Shown here: piece after piece, positions 48,369-60,301 of the stretch
Position numbering within the stretch: the stretch's first letter is position 1
Layout of the letters: every line of letters begins with the position of its first letter
NCBI GenBank assembly: GCA_050084985.1
Contig: JBITNC010000001.1
Span: 37,262,001-37,326,000, forward strand
DNA length: 64,000 bases
Direction of reading: 5' to 3'
Source: Nageia nagi
Lineage: Eukaryota; Pinophyta
The notes under the pieces: generated by a model
Seen by the model: only the letters and a program-made list of their open reading frames with translations
Told to the model about the DNA's origin: nothing
Databases searched by the model: none
Translations under genes and position numbers: made by a program

Positions 48369-49560
48369 ATGGCAACTTCTACTAAATTACCTTTCTTCGA
48401 TAAACATATCCATAATGCTCAAGAGCACCTATTTATATTAGAAAATGATTGTACAAGACAAGATGAGGAAAAATTCATAAATGAGTTTGTAGCCATATTA
48501 CGAGATAAATTACTAAATCAAATTTATAGATCATCCCTTGGGGTGAGCAACAAAAACATGGAATGAAATTTAGATAGCTTTTAAAGTTGAGTATCATTTT
48601 CTAGAAGTCATATTAGAAAGAGTAAGTAATATGCATTATTTAATAATGTGACTTCAGGAACTAATGATCAAAAAATAGAAAGTGGAATGGTTCGTCTCTG
48701 GATTACAACCAAATTTTAGAAGATCTATAGAGAAATTATACCAATAATATATCAATGCATTACAAGTAGTATTAAAGATTGATTCATAACCCTAATGAGT
48801 AAATATCATGAGCAATGATTTGTACAACCAATTGATGAAGCAAATAGAATAAATTAACAAATTATCAACTCAACGAAGTTCCATAATACCAATATAGCAT
48901 AGAGAGATTTGGTGCCAACTATGTACTAAATAAGGACACCTGACCAATGAATGTACAACTCTACATAAATTTGATAAAGAATACTACCAACACTTTAAAA
49001 TCTTGAGCACCCATAATACTAAATAGTACCTTGTAATCGATGTAAAAAATTAAGGACTCGATGGACAAACATGTTATTGAGCTTGTAGATCACAAAAGCA
49101 TTTGAACCATCAATTTAGAGGTAAGGATTTTCTAAATGATAGTGAATAAGACTTGCAAACAAATCCACATGCATTCATAGTAAAATAATACCAATCACCA
49201 AAATTTCAAACCATTGAACAAGTACCAGCACCATTTCTTGATGAATCAAGAATTACATATATTTTACTTATTGTGTCTACCCCATAACAATAACCTTAAG
49301 AAAAATATAATATACCTAATGAATGATATGACAAGCAAGGGGATGGACATGGAAAAGGAGGTGCATAAAGGGAAGGATACCAGATTAGTAGAGGAGATTG
49401 TTGACCTCAATGTTTTAATTATGGAGGTTATTCCCATCAATAATACAAGCGTCCACAACCTTGGGCTTTCTTAATGTGCCAGTTTTTCCAAATGATGAAC
49501 AATCATAGTTTTATAGATTACCCTAAACTCTTCCAATAGATGCAAGCAATAATTTTGAAA
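48369..49560 (+). pseudogene. Element F gag
   Basis: The ATG at 48369 gives MATSTKLPFFDKHIHNAQEH, then FILENDCTRQDEEKFINEFV and LRDKLLNQIYRSSLGVSNKN. This is a Gag N-terminal domain. It continues with stops through VDFITLMSKYHEQ-like sequence. Knuckles appear near 48905-48960 (WCQLCTK, stop, GHLTNECTTL: CX2CX4HX4C), with one or two degraded Cys/His clusters near 49080 and 49400. Confidence 0.75.
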
Positions 49561-49599
49561 CTAAAAAATAATAATAACTCAAATGCCAAAGCCACAAGA

Positions 49600-50693
49600 T
49601 GAGTACCATTCATTATCAATTTTAGAGCTACCTTAGGTAAAACTAATTATCTAGAAAATATAGTCAACATAACTCCAATTCTGAGAGGGAAAACCACCTT
49701 AGAAATACCATTAACATGCATAATAATTAGGTTAATAATAAAGAAAATGGGGTACACCAAACCATTCATCCAATAAATTATTCTAGAACCCAAATATCTG
49801 GACCCCGAACAACATCATGATCTCATTCGAACCACGCATGAAATCATAGAAAGATTATAGAAGCAAGGCTATAAGGTAACCCAACCATAAACAACTCTAA
49901 TGTAATTAACCAAAGAGAAAAATACCCTGCTCAAAATGTTTTGTAAAATTACTAAAAAAGAAGATTTACTACCAAAGCTCATATAAATACAAGAAATATA
50001 CCAAAAAATGAGTATGCAAAGCATTGAAAAACTAGAAAAAGAAGCCTATTTTGATCAAAGTAGTAATGAATGGAAAACTTGTAAAGAATGTCATGCTAGA
50101 TTTAGGGTAAAATATAAACCTTTTATAGGCCATCTAGGGTTCCCTTCCCTAGAACTAGCTCAATATAATATATCACTAGCAGATAGTTCAATATTTAGGA
50201 TTATTACATGGTATGCTAGTGTCCTCTCTAGGGATTACCTCCTTAGCCACATTTGATGTTATCAATATGGCCAACACATAAAATCAAGAATACACTACTT
50301 TATTATATTTAGAATGGTTTAAAAATCATAATGGAATTAACAAAAAAACCCAGGAGTTGATTTTATCCAATAATGATTATGAGGTCCATATCCCATTAAA
50401 CAAAGGTATGAGTGGAGAATATATTGAAGAACCAAATCATCATAGTGATAATGGAAGTAGTTATGGAAGAGAATCAATAGGTATAAATAATTTATACACT
50501 TTTACTACAAGGAAATAATCAAATGGATTTCAAGCTCATATCAATCCTATAGATTATGATCAATTAGTGTTCAATAGTGGCTCCATAGAAACCAACTCTA
50601 AGAATTTTGCAATGATGTGGAACATAGGGAACCATGAAATATATTCAAAAGGAGCATGTCAAGGTATGACAAGAAATGAGTATATTGAATTTC

Positions 50694-50700
<7 letters not shown>
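49600..50700 (+). pseudogene. Element F region between gag and second gag-like module
   Basis: The expected place for protease. Frames read as protein (49620-49980: TNYLENIVNITPILRGKTTL, PKYLDPEQHHDLIRTTHEII; 50008-50256: SNEWKTCKECHARFRVKYKP, FIGHLGFPSLELAQYNISLA; 50385-50700: MSGEYIEEPNHHSDNGSSYG, INPIDYDQLVFNSGSIETN). I do not find a protease active-site motif. Function of this stretch is unknown. Confidence 0.4.

Positions 50701-50738
<38 letters not shown>
50700..50738. repeat. TA microsatellite in element F
   Basis: A TA run of about 19 units inside a coding-like frame, before the second gag-like module. Confidence 0.95.
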
Positions 50739-50743
<5 letters not shown>

Positions 50744-50754
50744 TTGGGAAACAT

Positions 50755-51350
50755 TACCAAAATTTGATGACACTCCAAAGACATTTCCATTACATGAGTT
50801 CTCTGAAGTGATAAGCCAAACTTTTCCCAATGAAGAAGATTGAATCAATGCACTCAAAGACACCCTAGTTGGTACAATTAAAAAATGGTGGGGAACACAT
50901 ATATCAATACTAACATATTAGGATAAGGTAATATACTATATATCATTATTTTTTATTACTCCACATTCAATTACGAACATTATTATCAAGTATTTGAGCA
51001 ATACAGATCCTACAAAACATATTACCCTCTATGAGTCAATTTTGAAAAACTCAACTAATATCCAACCTGATGCTTGGGTACACATTTTTTATTTAACACT
51101 CTACATTATTTCATGGGCATGGTGTATAAATCAAGAACTCTAAAAAGAAACAATTATTTAGGATAAAATGTAAGCATCTTTCATCCACATGTTCAAATTT
51201 CACGATAACCATAGCTTAATTTATCAATGTTTATTACAAATCCAAAACTTTATTCTCACTAAAATAATGACTACTAGGGTAACTTACACCAAAACATCCC
51301 AACCTACTATAACACCAATAGCTATACATCCATTACCCATGGAGAAATGT
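50755..51350 (+). pseudogene. Element F second gag-like module
   Basis: The frame reads PKFDDTPKTFPLHEFSEVIS, then NALKDTLVGTIKKWWGTHIS, LSNTDPTKHITLYESILKNS and NIQPDAWVHIFYLTLYIIS. The ALKDTL-KKWWGTH block and the Trp-rich helices resemble the retrotransposon Gag core. A gag module this close to RT, without protease between, is unusual. It may come from recombination with another element. Confidence 0.5.
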
Positions 51351-51599
51351 AGCTAAAATGCTAAAATAAGAAGACTTAGAAGAACCTGATGAAAGATTGA
51401 AGGACCTTAATTACAAAGTAAAAGAAGGTGAAAGGGAAGCCATCACAAAAAATAAGGAAAAATATAAATATGATGAAGAGATTAAAATTAAGAAAATTAA
51501 TATTTATATAAAGGAAAAATTGAAAATGACTATCATAGGTGACTATTGGACATAAGTGGAAGTTAATGAAATTGTAGAAATACTAGTTGGATACCAATA

Positions 51600-52210
51600 T
51601 CTTTTTTCTCTAAATATAATGGAATTGTAGGGCATGAACAAAGAGATTGGAATAATGCAGATACAATTAAAACTAAATTGTAGACCTTGCAAATAAATAC
51701 CATATAGATTAAATCCCAACTATAAAATAAGAGTAAAATAAACCCTTGATCAAATGTTAGAAGTACATATCATCTTACTCGTTGAGAACACTGAATGGGT
51801 TAGTTTGATGGTAATCCAATCCAAAAAGATACATGATTTAAGGATTTGTGCCAATTTTTGAGAACTTAGTAAATCCTATGAACATGATCCATTCCTCATA
51901 CCATTTATAGAATAAACTCTAGAAAATGTAGCCAAAATGAAGTATACTCATTTATAGATGGATTCTCTAGATATCATAAGGTCCAAATTGCAAAAGAGGA
52001 TCATCCAAAAATAACATTTATAACTGAATGGGGATTATTCATATATAATTTTATGACATTCAAACTTAAGAATGTTATAGCTATTTTCTCTAGAATCATG
52101 ATCCAATCCTTCAAAGATTTTACTCATGCTTTCTTAGAGGTGTACTTATATGATTGGACTATATATGGCCTGATGAAAGATCATGTACAACACCTAATAT
52201 TAATGTTCAA
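51600..52210 (+). pseudogene. Element F reverse transcriptase
   Basis: Encodes LNPNYKIRVK, stop, TLDQMLEVHIILLVENTEWV, then SLMVIQSKKIHDLRICANF and ELSKSYEHDPFLIPFIE. The active site is YLYD at 52143-52154 (LEVYLYDWTIYG), where element G has YLDD, so the first Asp is Tyr. Stops and one frameshift near 51950 interrupt it. It is the same RT family as element G. Confidence 0.85.
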
Positions 52211-53000
52211 ATGATGTAGATAGCTACAAATATATTTTAATTTAAATAATTACATATTTACCACACCATATGGAGTATTACTAGGGCACATAATCTACAA
52301 AGAAGGATTGATGGTGGACCTAGCAAAAATCATCGTACTAGGAAACATTCCCCCACCGAAACTAGTGAAAGAAGTTAGATAATTTTTAGGATCGATAGGT
52401 TATTATAAAAAATTTATCAAAAACTATGCAGCTCTAGTAGCCCCTATCAATGACCTAACTAAGAAAAAATGACCATTTTATTGGTTACCATAATGCTAAG
52501 AATATTTCAACAAGTTGAAGCTTAAACTATCTAAATCACTAATTTTAATATTTTTGGATTGGACTAAGGAGTTCCATTTACACATAGATGCAAGCATCCA
52601 AACAATCAGAGCTATATTAGCACAACTTGATAAAGATAATATCGATCACCCAATTTACTTCACAAGCTACAAGATGGTAGATGTAAAGATGAATTATATC
52701 ATTACTAAATAAGAAGCACTAGCCATGGTATATTCTCTTCATAAATTCCATCATATGTACTGGAAACAACCTTTGTTTTTTTATAGGTCAAGAAGCCCTT
52801 ATATACCTTCTAAATAAAATAGTTTTCCAAGGATGATTTTTTTGATGGTTATTTTTATTCTAAGAGTTCACATTTAAAGTAGAGGTAAAATAAGGAAATC
52901 TAAATGTAGTACCAAACATGTTATCTAGAATCAAAAATGGGGAAATATCAAAAATAGATGATGACTTGTTAGGAGCCCATATATTCTAAGTAGAAGAAAT
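52211..53000 (+). pseudogene. Element F RT connection and RNase H
   Basis: The thumb/connection region (LAKIIVLGNIPPPKLVKEVR-like, with one stop) is followed by RNase H, open at 52515-52712: LDWTKEFHLHIDASIQTIRA, then LAQLDKDNIDHPIYFTSYKM. The Asp in HIDAS is kept. The frame continues with EALIYLLNKIVFQG and SRIKNGEISKIDDDLLGAHI, matching element G. Confidence 0.8.
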
Positions 53001-53109
53001 CTTGGAGGATCTAATTTAAATAGTAGCTTTTTTGATATCAAGATAATTCTCTATAGGATTATATTTGAAATAACAAAGGAAACTTCTTATTAAATTGATG
53101 CCATATACT

Positions 53110-54250
53110 CTTATATGGGTGCTTATCTAAAAAATAGGAATGGAAGTGGTAATTCAACTGGTAGCTCTACCATATGAACATGATGACATTATGAGGCAAG
53201 CACATGATGGAATAATAGGTGGCCATTTCAATGGAGACCTCACAAGTAAAAAAGTACTACAAATTGGGTTGTGATGGACCACCCTATATCGTGATGATCA
53301 CTTATATGCAAAGAGTTATGACATTTGTCAGTGAGTTGATCAACCTTCCATGAGAGATGAGCTCCCACTTCAACTAGTGTTATCTCTAAAATCATTCAAA
53401 AAATGGGAAATCAATTTCATAGGACCAACATCACCCCTATCAAGGAAGTTCAAAGCTAGGTACATAATTATTAGGATAGAATAACTCACTCAATGGGCAG
53501 AAGCAAAAGTCATCAAAGACTACACATAATTAATGGTAGCCAAATTCATTTATAGAAATATAATAACAAGGTTTAGGTTTCTAAAATAAATTATCAATGA
53601 TCAAGATAAACACTTTATCAATCATACTATTAATGAATTACTTAGAAAGTTTATGATTGAACATAATCAAAGCTCCCCCTATCACCCACAAGCAAATGGA
53701 GCCATCAAAGTAGTAAATAAAATCCTTGAAAGAACATTGATAAAATAATATTTCAATCAAACGATCAGATTGGGAAGAGAAGTTACCAATCATAGTTTAG
53801 GCATACCATATAGCTTATAAAAGATCAAACAGTAAAATACAATTTGAATTAGTATACAAACTCAAAGCAACATTCCCTATGGAATTCCAAGTTCCATCCC
53901 TATGAATCATGTTAGCAACCAAACTTAATGAAAATTGATCATTATGGGAATAAATTTATACACTTGAATAATAGACAAGAATCAATGAATAACACTTTAT
54001 AACCAAATATAAGAAAAGAATTCACAAAAAGCAAGGCATGATAGACATATCAAAAATAAAAAGTTTAGAATCGATGACAAAGTCCTTTTATATGATAGTT
54101 AATGTAAACACCACCAAGGAATATTACAAATTTGATGGCTCAGACCTTACATTTTCCATAATATTAACTGAGAAGGCACCATATAGTTATGAACATTAAA
54201 TGATTAAATTTGACTAGATTTCGAAAATGGCCACCAATTAAAAAAGTACA
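53110..54250 (+). pseudogene. Element F integrase
   Basis: The zinc region reads LPYEHDDIMRQAHDGIIGGH and SYDICQ. The core reads WEINFIGPTSPLSRKFKARY, INDQDKHFINHTINELLRKF and QSSPYHPQANGAIKVVNKIL. The first catalytic Asp is Asn (INF), the second is kept (NDQ) and the Glu is Lys (IKVVN). The C-terminal module (FRIDDKVLLYDS) ends near 54200. Element G carries the same integrase at 62079-62714. Confidence 0.85.
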
Positions 54251-54392
54251 CTACTCAAAAAGAGGTTGAAGCTAAATAAAATACCATGTAAAAAGAAGTA
54301 CACATGTAAAATAATAGTTTACATTAGGATTAGAATTTTGTTAGATGTTTTCTTCCCTCTTACAGTTGTTTATACATCCCACTAAAAAATTT

Positions 54393-54409
54393 ATTAAGTT
54401 GGGGAGGAT
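54393..54409 (+). other. Internal PPT-like sequence in element F
   Basis: ATTAAGTTGGGGAGGAT, identical over 17 bases to the 3' PPT at 59885-59901. It lies between integrase and ORF X1. Confidence 0.8.
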
Positions 54410-54989
54410 ATAGATGATAAAATTTAATCACAAAGAGAAATATTAGCATTGGCCAAAACACACAATTTACATGATTGTGACATAGAAACCTATAGTGTCA
54501 ATACTATGATCATATAAAATAGATGAACTACCACTTCTACTAACCTTTTCACTACTATCAATTACTATGGTGATAATGAAAACCAAGTGGTAGCTCCCAA
54601 ATAGCCTTAAAATTAATTCCATAAGAGAGACCCAATAATGTGCTAGCTACTATCCATGTCTTTGCATCCTCTCATTCCTTATGATAACTTTTTGCTAGTA
54701 ACTAAAACAATTATTCCAACTCCATATCCAAAAATTTTCCACCATTCATCAACTACAACACCACCATCTCTAGATCCATTAACCCAATAATGTCAAATGA
54801 TCGAACAAAAAGAATAAAATCATTCACCAAGAAAAAATGGCTAAAACCCAAATAATATAAGTATTATTTATAGAAATTTGACTCCAAACATTAATCCTAT
54901 GTACCATTAAAGCATTAATTAAAAGAAATACCCTTTCATGTGATATCAAAATTAAAATACAAGAGGATGATTTAAATTACATCAAGATA
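54410..54989 (+). other. Element F spacer before ORF X1
   Basis: Some protein-like text is present in two frames (for example SQREILALAKTHNLHDCDIE near 54430) but no continuous ORF. It could be the remains of another small ORF. Confidence 0.3.
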
Positions 54990-57900
54990 ATGGCAAGTAC
55001 AAAATGGATAGGAGCATTAAATTCACATTGTGTGGGCATAGTTGACAATATTCCACCATTGAAATTTTAAAGAATCATAGCACACCAACTCACCCACCAA
55101 TTCATTCCTCTGTCACCCTCTAATGAAATCATGATACCACCATTCCACATGCAATACGACTCATCAAACATAAACCATATAAAGGGGACATACCATACAT
55201 TGAGAAATCATCTGAAGTTATTTTCACATTTACAAAGCATTCAAAGAAGTAAGAGGTAGAAAAGAGTTGTAGATCCATAAGAGAGAATTCATTAGAAGTG
55301 GCAAAAAAAGAGTGAGGTGCAGGAGGAAAAAATAACACTTAAGAGAAGATAATCACACTTGATCAATTAGGAAAAGGATAAATTTGTCAAATATCCATTG
55401 GGATACCACTTCATGGAGATACAATATTGAGTAGAGAGCATAAATGACTCTATATCATACATGCATACCACTAAATTGAAGGACCTTAAGCTTATAGAAG
55501 GAATGCCAAACATTAATAATCTAACACCATAGTAGCTAAAGGTCTTCATCAATGTGGTTTTGTTGAACCTAATGAACATGCCAAAATTTTGCAATTTTGG
55601 AAATATGGTGAAATTATTTACAACTAATATCACAACAATACTTTATGGCTAGATAGACCATATGAGATTACACAAGCAATGGTCGAGTAAGTAATCAGAT
55701 TGAAGAAGGAAGGAGTTAACAATGAGTATCTAATGGAAAAGAGGGCTCCAATAAAAATCATAGTAGTTCAGCAACTCATGGGAGAAAAGACAAACATAAA
55801 AGTGGTTGAACTAAATTTGATATTTCCATGGCATGTTTAGTCAGTAGTAGTGGTCATCTCTAGGTACTTATATCACAACAACAACATCAATAGTTTCATG
55901 GCATCATAATTGATGATAAATTTTAATATAATGAATGACTACAAGTTGTTTCATCTCACCAATATCTTTTTGGAGCAGTTATAACTAAATGATTATTCAA
56001 TCAAAAATACCATGAAGAAGAACATTGTATTCAAGTGTAGGTTATTTCTTATCCTCATTGTCATGTTTTTCCTATAAAGGTTGCCTTTTGAGCAACCAAA
56101 ATCAAAAACACTACTAAGAGAAAAAAGAGGGGAGGAATTCATTAGCATGATGGAATGGATCAACATGAAGAACAGATGATCAATTGTAGAGATATTTAAT
56201 GATATACATGGTCAAATGGTGAACTTCACTATATGGGTCAAAGAGGTATAGAACATGATCCAAGGGTAAGATACCAAAGAGGAAAATCATTAATCTATAG
56301 ATGTATGATAGCACCATATACTTTACCATCACCATCGATGAGATATACTTATGGTACACCAAATTGAACTTAGCTTACCTAGAAGCCAAATTTCCATATA
56401 AGATCGAGTACAATCAATGTCAAGTGATCATTAAGGAGTAGAGAAGAAAAAAAAAAGAAAAAGAAATAAAAATTTAAGGCAAGTTGTAGTTCCATTAAAA
56501 CCATACCATCATATTCAAAATGTATGATAAGGAAAAAGGGGTAGCATTTAGATACTGATTCCATCAAAAATAAATTTTTGGAGCACCCAACAAAAACATG
56601 ACATGTTGATGAAGCGATCAGTAACAGAGGTACATTGACCAAATCTGATTTAAAAATGATACCTTTATAAAGAATGATCATAAAGAGCCCAAATAGTCTA
56701 ATACACAACATTAATGAGGAAGGATCCCCACCATCAAGACACTTCCACCTAGGCATATCAACCCAAACCACTCAACCCATGCAAGTAAGCTCTGATTCCT
56801 CAATACCAATTACAACTCTATCAACTTTTACATTTGTTCCTATTTCTATTCTTATATTTGTTCCTATTTCTTTTACTAAATATATTTTGACATCCATACC
56901 CACTACTGTGCCATCCACAACCTCCATTATTTCTCAAATATTATCTATATCATTACCAACTAACACATTAGAGGCCACCACCATCACAACTAAACCAATA
57001 AAACAACACACTAGAAACCTATAAATAGTTATTTATCATTTTAGCATAATAAGAATAAGCAATCATCCATGAACTACTCCATGTTCAGATACATACAATT
57101 CCCCCATCAATCAATCCATCAAACCTTATAATGTACCCATCCTAAATGCCCATAGCATAGGGAATAAATGGTATAGCATGAAGGATACAACCAATTTTTT
57201 GGTCCTTAATCACTATTTGATCAGTTAAGAAGTTAATAGAAATATCAAGGCATTCCATCAAGCCCAAAAATTTTAGCATATATAACTTACATAGATTGTC
57301 TAGTATATATTTTACCAATATTTTCCCTCCATCAAATTCCATCTTGATCAATCCACTGAGCATCAATTAAAATCTATAGCAACCTACACTCAACATGATC
57401 TCAATCAGGTCAAACAATGCCATCATGAGGAGATGAATGAAATGATCAAAATACATAAGATCAAGGTTGACAAATATTAGTAGGAGATCAATCACCTAAG
57501 GGGAATGAAATAGGTAGGAAGTACAAGTGAAATTACAAACCCCCCATAATCTAATATTAAGGCCAAACTAGAACTTTAGATGAAAAAGGAGATGGAAATA
57601 CATACCATATAGCAATAATGATAAAGGGAGATTGAAGAACTACTTAATGCAAAGGACATGGATGAAAACCTTCTTGAGATAGAGAGAGGTCAAAAGTGAG
57701 TTGGTTTAATAGAATAAACAATTGTAGGAGAAAGTTTCTCAACTCAAAAAGGATCTAGAACAACTCCTAGCTTTGATACAAGAAATCCACTGACTCACCA
57801 AATAGGCAAAAAAGGAAGCAATAGCATACATGGAATTAGAATAGTTGCACAAAATAAAACAACAAGAGTTCAAGTAGCACCAAGGGGAATTGGAGAAAGT

Positions 57901-58440
57901 TTTCAAGGAGTTATAAGGGAATATGGAGAAGTATAAGCTTATCTATGTAAATATTCACCATATCATGGAGAAAAAGAAAAAACCTAATTTATCTAACATT
58001 GATGCCCAGGTGATCAATTTTGTAATACGGGTGAAGGATATCCAACAACATTTTTTCCTCCTAGGTGATAAATTTCAAGATTTGGACATGATTAACAATT
58101 AAGTGTTTACCTTGGAGGAAAAGAAATAAAAGTGAGAAGTAATCATCAAAATAATAATTGGGAAGCTACAACAGATAAATTAGGTGAATGTTGGACATAT
58201 AACAAAAATAGAGGAATTAATTAGCAAATAGTCCACCAATATCTTTCAAGTCACATAAATCAAATCCCAACTAAAAACACTCCATTGACAAATTGATCAC
58301 AACTCTAAATTCTAGATCTTTTAGCAATAATAGTACTCTACTCAAACTGAGTTTGGTCCCATCAATCTGCTACCTTTGATTCTTAGTCATTCTGACTCTC
58401 CTAGTGGTGATGTGGCAGGAGAGAATTATTTTGTTGTGTG
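54990..58440 (+). pseudogene. Element F accessory ORF X1, unknown function
   Basis: The ATG at 54990 gives MASTKWIGALNSHCVGIVDN. The frame continues with HQLTHQFIPLSPSNEIMIPP, then LINxEKDKFVKYPLGYHF. A second block, 55650-56450, includes GVNNEYLMEKRAPIKIIVVQ, a hydrophobic RLFLILIVMFFL and FISMMEWINMKNR. A Ser/Thr/Pro-rich segment is open at 56674-57024. From 57390 to 58380 the text is heptad-like and charged (ELEKVFKEL, KYKLIYVNIHHIMEKKKKPN, IQQHFFLLGDKFQDLDMINN), suggesting coiled coil. It ends near 58440. The N-terminal part recurs in element G. Position suggests an env-like slot, but I recognise no family. Confidence 0.6.
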
Positions 58441-58758
58441 TTTACGCATAAAAATATGAATCTTTTTAAATAAGGATAAAATCATAGGATTAATAAAGAA
58501 TTATTTTTTGCTAAATGTAATGATTTTATAAGTAATGAAATGAATGCCCTCTCTATTTTGTCAACAAAAATCAAAGTGTTGACAAAATATTAAAAAGAAG
58601 AAAATTGCAATTAGTTAAAAATGGTTATAAAAATAGAAGCATAAAAATTGATAACCAAAAAAGAATAAAAAAAATAAATACTATAAAAAAGGACTAATAA
58701 CAAATTATGAAAGTGCTTGGTGACTTCCTTAGATAAACTCTCCCAATAAGGAAGTCTA
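58441..58758. other. Spacer between ORF X1 and ORF X2
   Basis: A-rich, no coding signal; possibly the leader of X2. Confidence 0.4.
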
Positions 58759-59880
58759 ATGGAGAACTATTTTTACTATAGAACCTATGATGTCGATCAT
58801 GAACCTTATGAACATTTCTCTTATTTTGGACTAGACTGGCAGCAGTTCCTAATAGCCCTATATCCAATTCAAAGCCTAATTTTACAAACTACATATTAGC
58901 CTAAGATAGATGGGTAGAAATTAAATGTTGAGGGAAAAGACCTTATAATAATTATGTATGTCTATTGTGTGTGTTTAAAGGATGAATCAAAATTTACAAA
59001 ATTATAGTTTGCCTTTTCGTATTGGCCCTATGAGATCCCTTAAGTATGGTTGAAATGGTCTAAAAGAAGATCCCTCCAAGAACACCCTAAGGATTTTCGA
59101 ATCTAACATCCTTCTATATATGGAGTGCTAGGATTGATACTAGCAAGATTGTTGAAAGTGAGAGTGGTTTTTGATTACACCCAATGTTTTACTAGACCTT
59201 ACCAACTGGTAATAACAATCCAAAAGTAATTCATTTTTGGAGGACTTGAATCTAATGAATTATCTGAAATCTTTGACAGCCAAAACAAATCTCAAAGAAA
59301 CTCTCTAGGATATTGAAGACTAAGAAGGCTACATCAAAAAGAAAGAGAAATTTGATTTGTATTATGATCAATTTAGATCTGCATAAAGTGGTTCAACTAC
59401 CCATCGACATCTTGATAACCATTATCATCAAATTATTTAAGAAGAATTGCTCATTAGAGCAAATGCTTGATAATTATTTTTAGAGGAGGAATTTGAACTC
59501 CAATTGATGCCTAAGGTATTGCAATGTTTTCTCAGTTCCTCTTCTTGAATTGTATTGGATTATGCCACACACTATTGGTTCTAACATTCTTTTGGGGCCA
59601 TTTTAATCAACTTCCTAGTGTAACCATACAAGATTGAATGGATAAGTGATCAACTACCACAAGATTGAGTTGTGTATGATTACACCTACTATTTTGTGAC
59701 TACTACTAATTCAATTCCTTTAACCACTAGGAGAAGATGGATTCAATGCAGAAGTAGGACTAAAATGTTTGATGGAAAAAATGCAGGGGAGAACTTAGGA
59801 ATTAAAATGTAGAGCATTCATATGATAAAGGTTTCTTATGGACCAAATATGATATTATAGCCCAACTTAAGGATGAGTCA
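58759..59880 (+). pseudogene. Element F accessory ORF X2, about 370 codons, unknown function
   Basis: The ATG at 58759 gives MENYFYYRTYDVDHEPYEHF, then LDWQQFLIALYPIQSLILQT, FSYWPYEIP, HPSIYGVLGLILARLLKVRV and VFDYTQCFTRPYQLVITIQK. After a frameshift near 59305 it goes on with KKKEKFDLYYDQFRSA, FLEEEFELQLMPKVLQCFLS, DYTYYFVTTTNSIPLTTRRR and MFDGKNAGENLGIKM up to the 3' PPT. About 180 codons before the shift hold only a handful of stops, mostly TAG/TAA. It is rich in aromatics. I recognise no family; the WPYE motif is vaguely echoed by HWPYDKP in the element C ORF. Confidence 0.6.
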
Positions 59881-59884
59881 AATG

Positions 59885-59901
59885 ATTAAGTTGGGGAGGA
59901 T
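59885..59901 (+). other. Element F 3' polypurine tract
   Basis: ATTAAGTTGGGGAGGAT runs into the TG of the 3' LTR (59901), the expected plus-strand primer. Confidence 0.85.
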
Positions 59902-60300
59902 GTTGGAAGGAGAGAATTCCATTAAGTAAATTGGTCAATCTTAAAATAGACAACTAATGAATTATTACCAAGTTTTAGCTACTCCTTCCATCATGACTAA
60001 AAAGACATGACTCTTCGAACCCACCATATAGAACTAATAAAAGGAGGAACATAATTAGATAGAGGGATATCCAACATAGTATAAATGAAGGCTATTTATA
60101 AGAGAGTGAGTGAATGAATATGAGAGCTAGGTGTATAGACAATATACTATTGAAACTAATTTTGATTTATGCTAATAAAGGCTTGACACACCATTCTGAT
60201 GATTGAGTTATTTTTATTATTTTCTATTCTTTTGTTCCATTTTTGCCATCGATTCTTAGTTGTAGATAATAACCCTATTAATAGACTCGATCAGTCAACA
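59901..60300 (+). repeat. Element F 3' LTR
   Basis: 400 bp, TGTTGGAAGGAGAG ... GATCAGTCAACA, partner of 45974-46379. Divergence is substantial, so insertion is old. Confidence 0.9.
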
Positions 60301-60301
60301 C

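Larger units (their letters stand above)
45974..60300 (+). mobile_element. 14.3-kb gypsy element F with ORFs outside gag-pol
   Basis: Same-orientation LTRs (45974-46379, 59901-60300) enclose a PBS-like site, an ORF before gag, gag, a second gag-like module, RT, RNase H, integrase, an internal PPT-like site, two large unrecognised ORFs and a 3' PPT. Flanking five bases (CTTAG and CTCTT) do not match. The size and extra ORFs recall large Tat/Ogre or Athila elements, but this layout does not match either exactly. Domains in order fit one transcript, so I treat it as one element and not as a nest. Confidence 0.75.

Noticed and set aside
50645-50863. Minus-strand ORF across the TA tract
   Set aside because: Antisense to element F coding text and driven by the microsatellite.
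56379-56771. 130-codon minus-strand ORF antisense to ORF X1
   Set aside because: Poly-Phe from an A-rich stretch and no motif; the plus-strand frame has homologous support in element G for the same gene.
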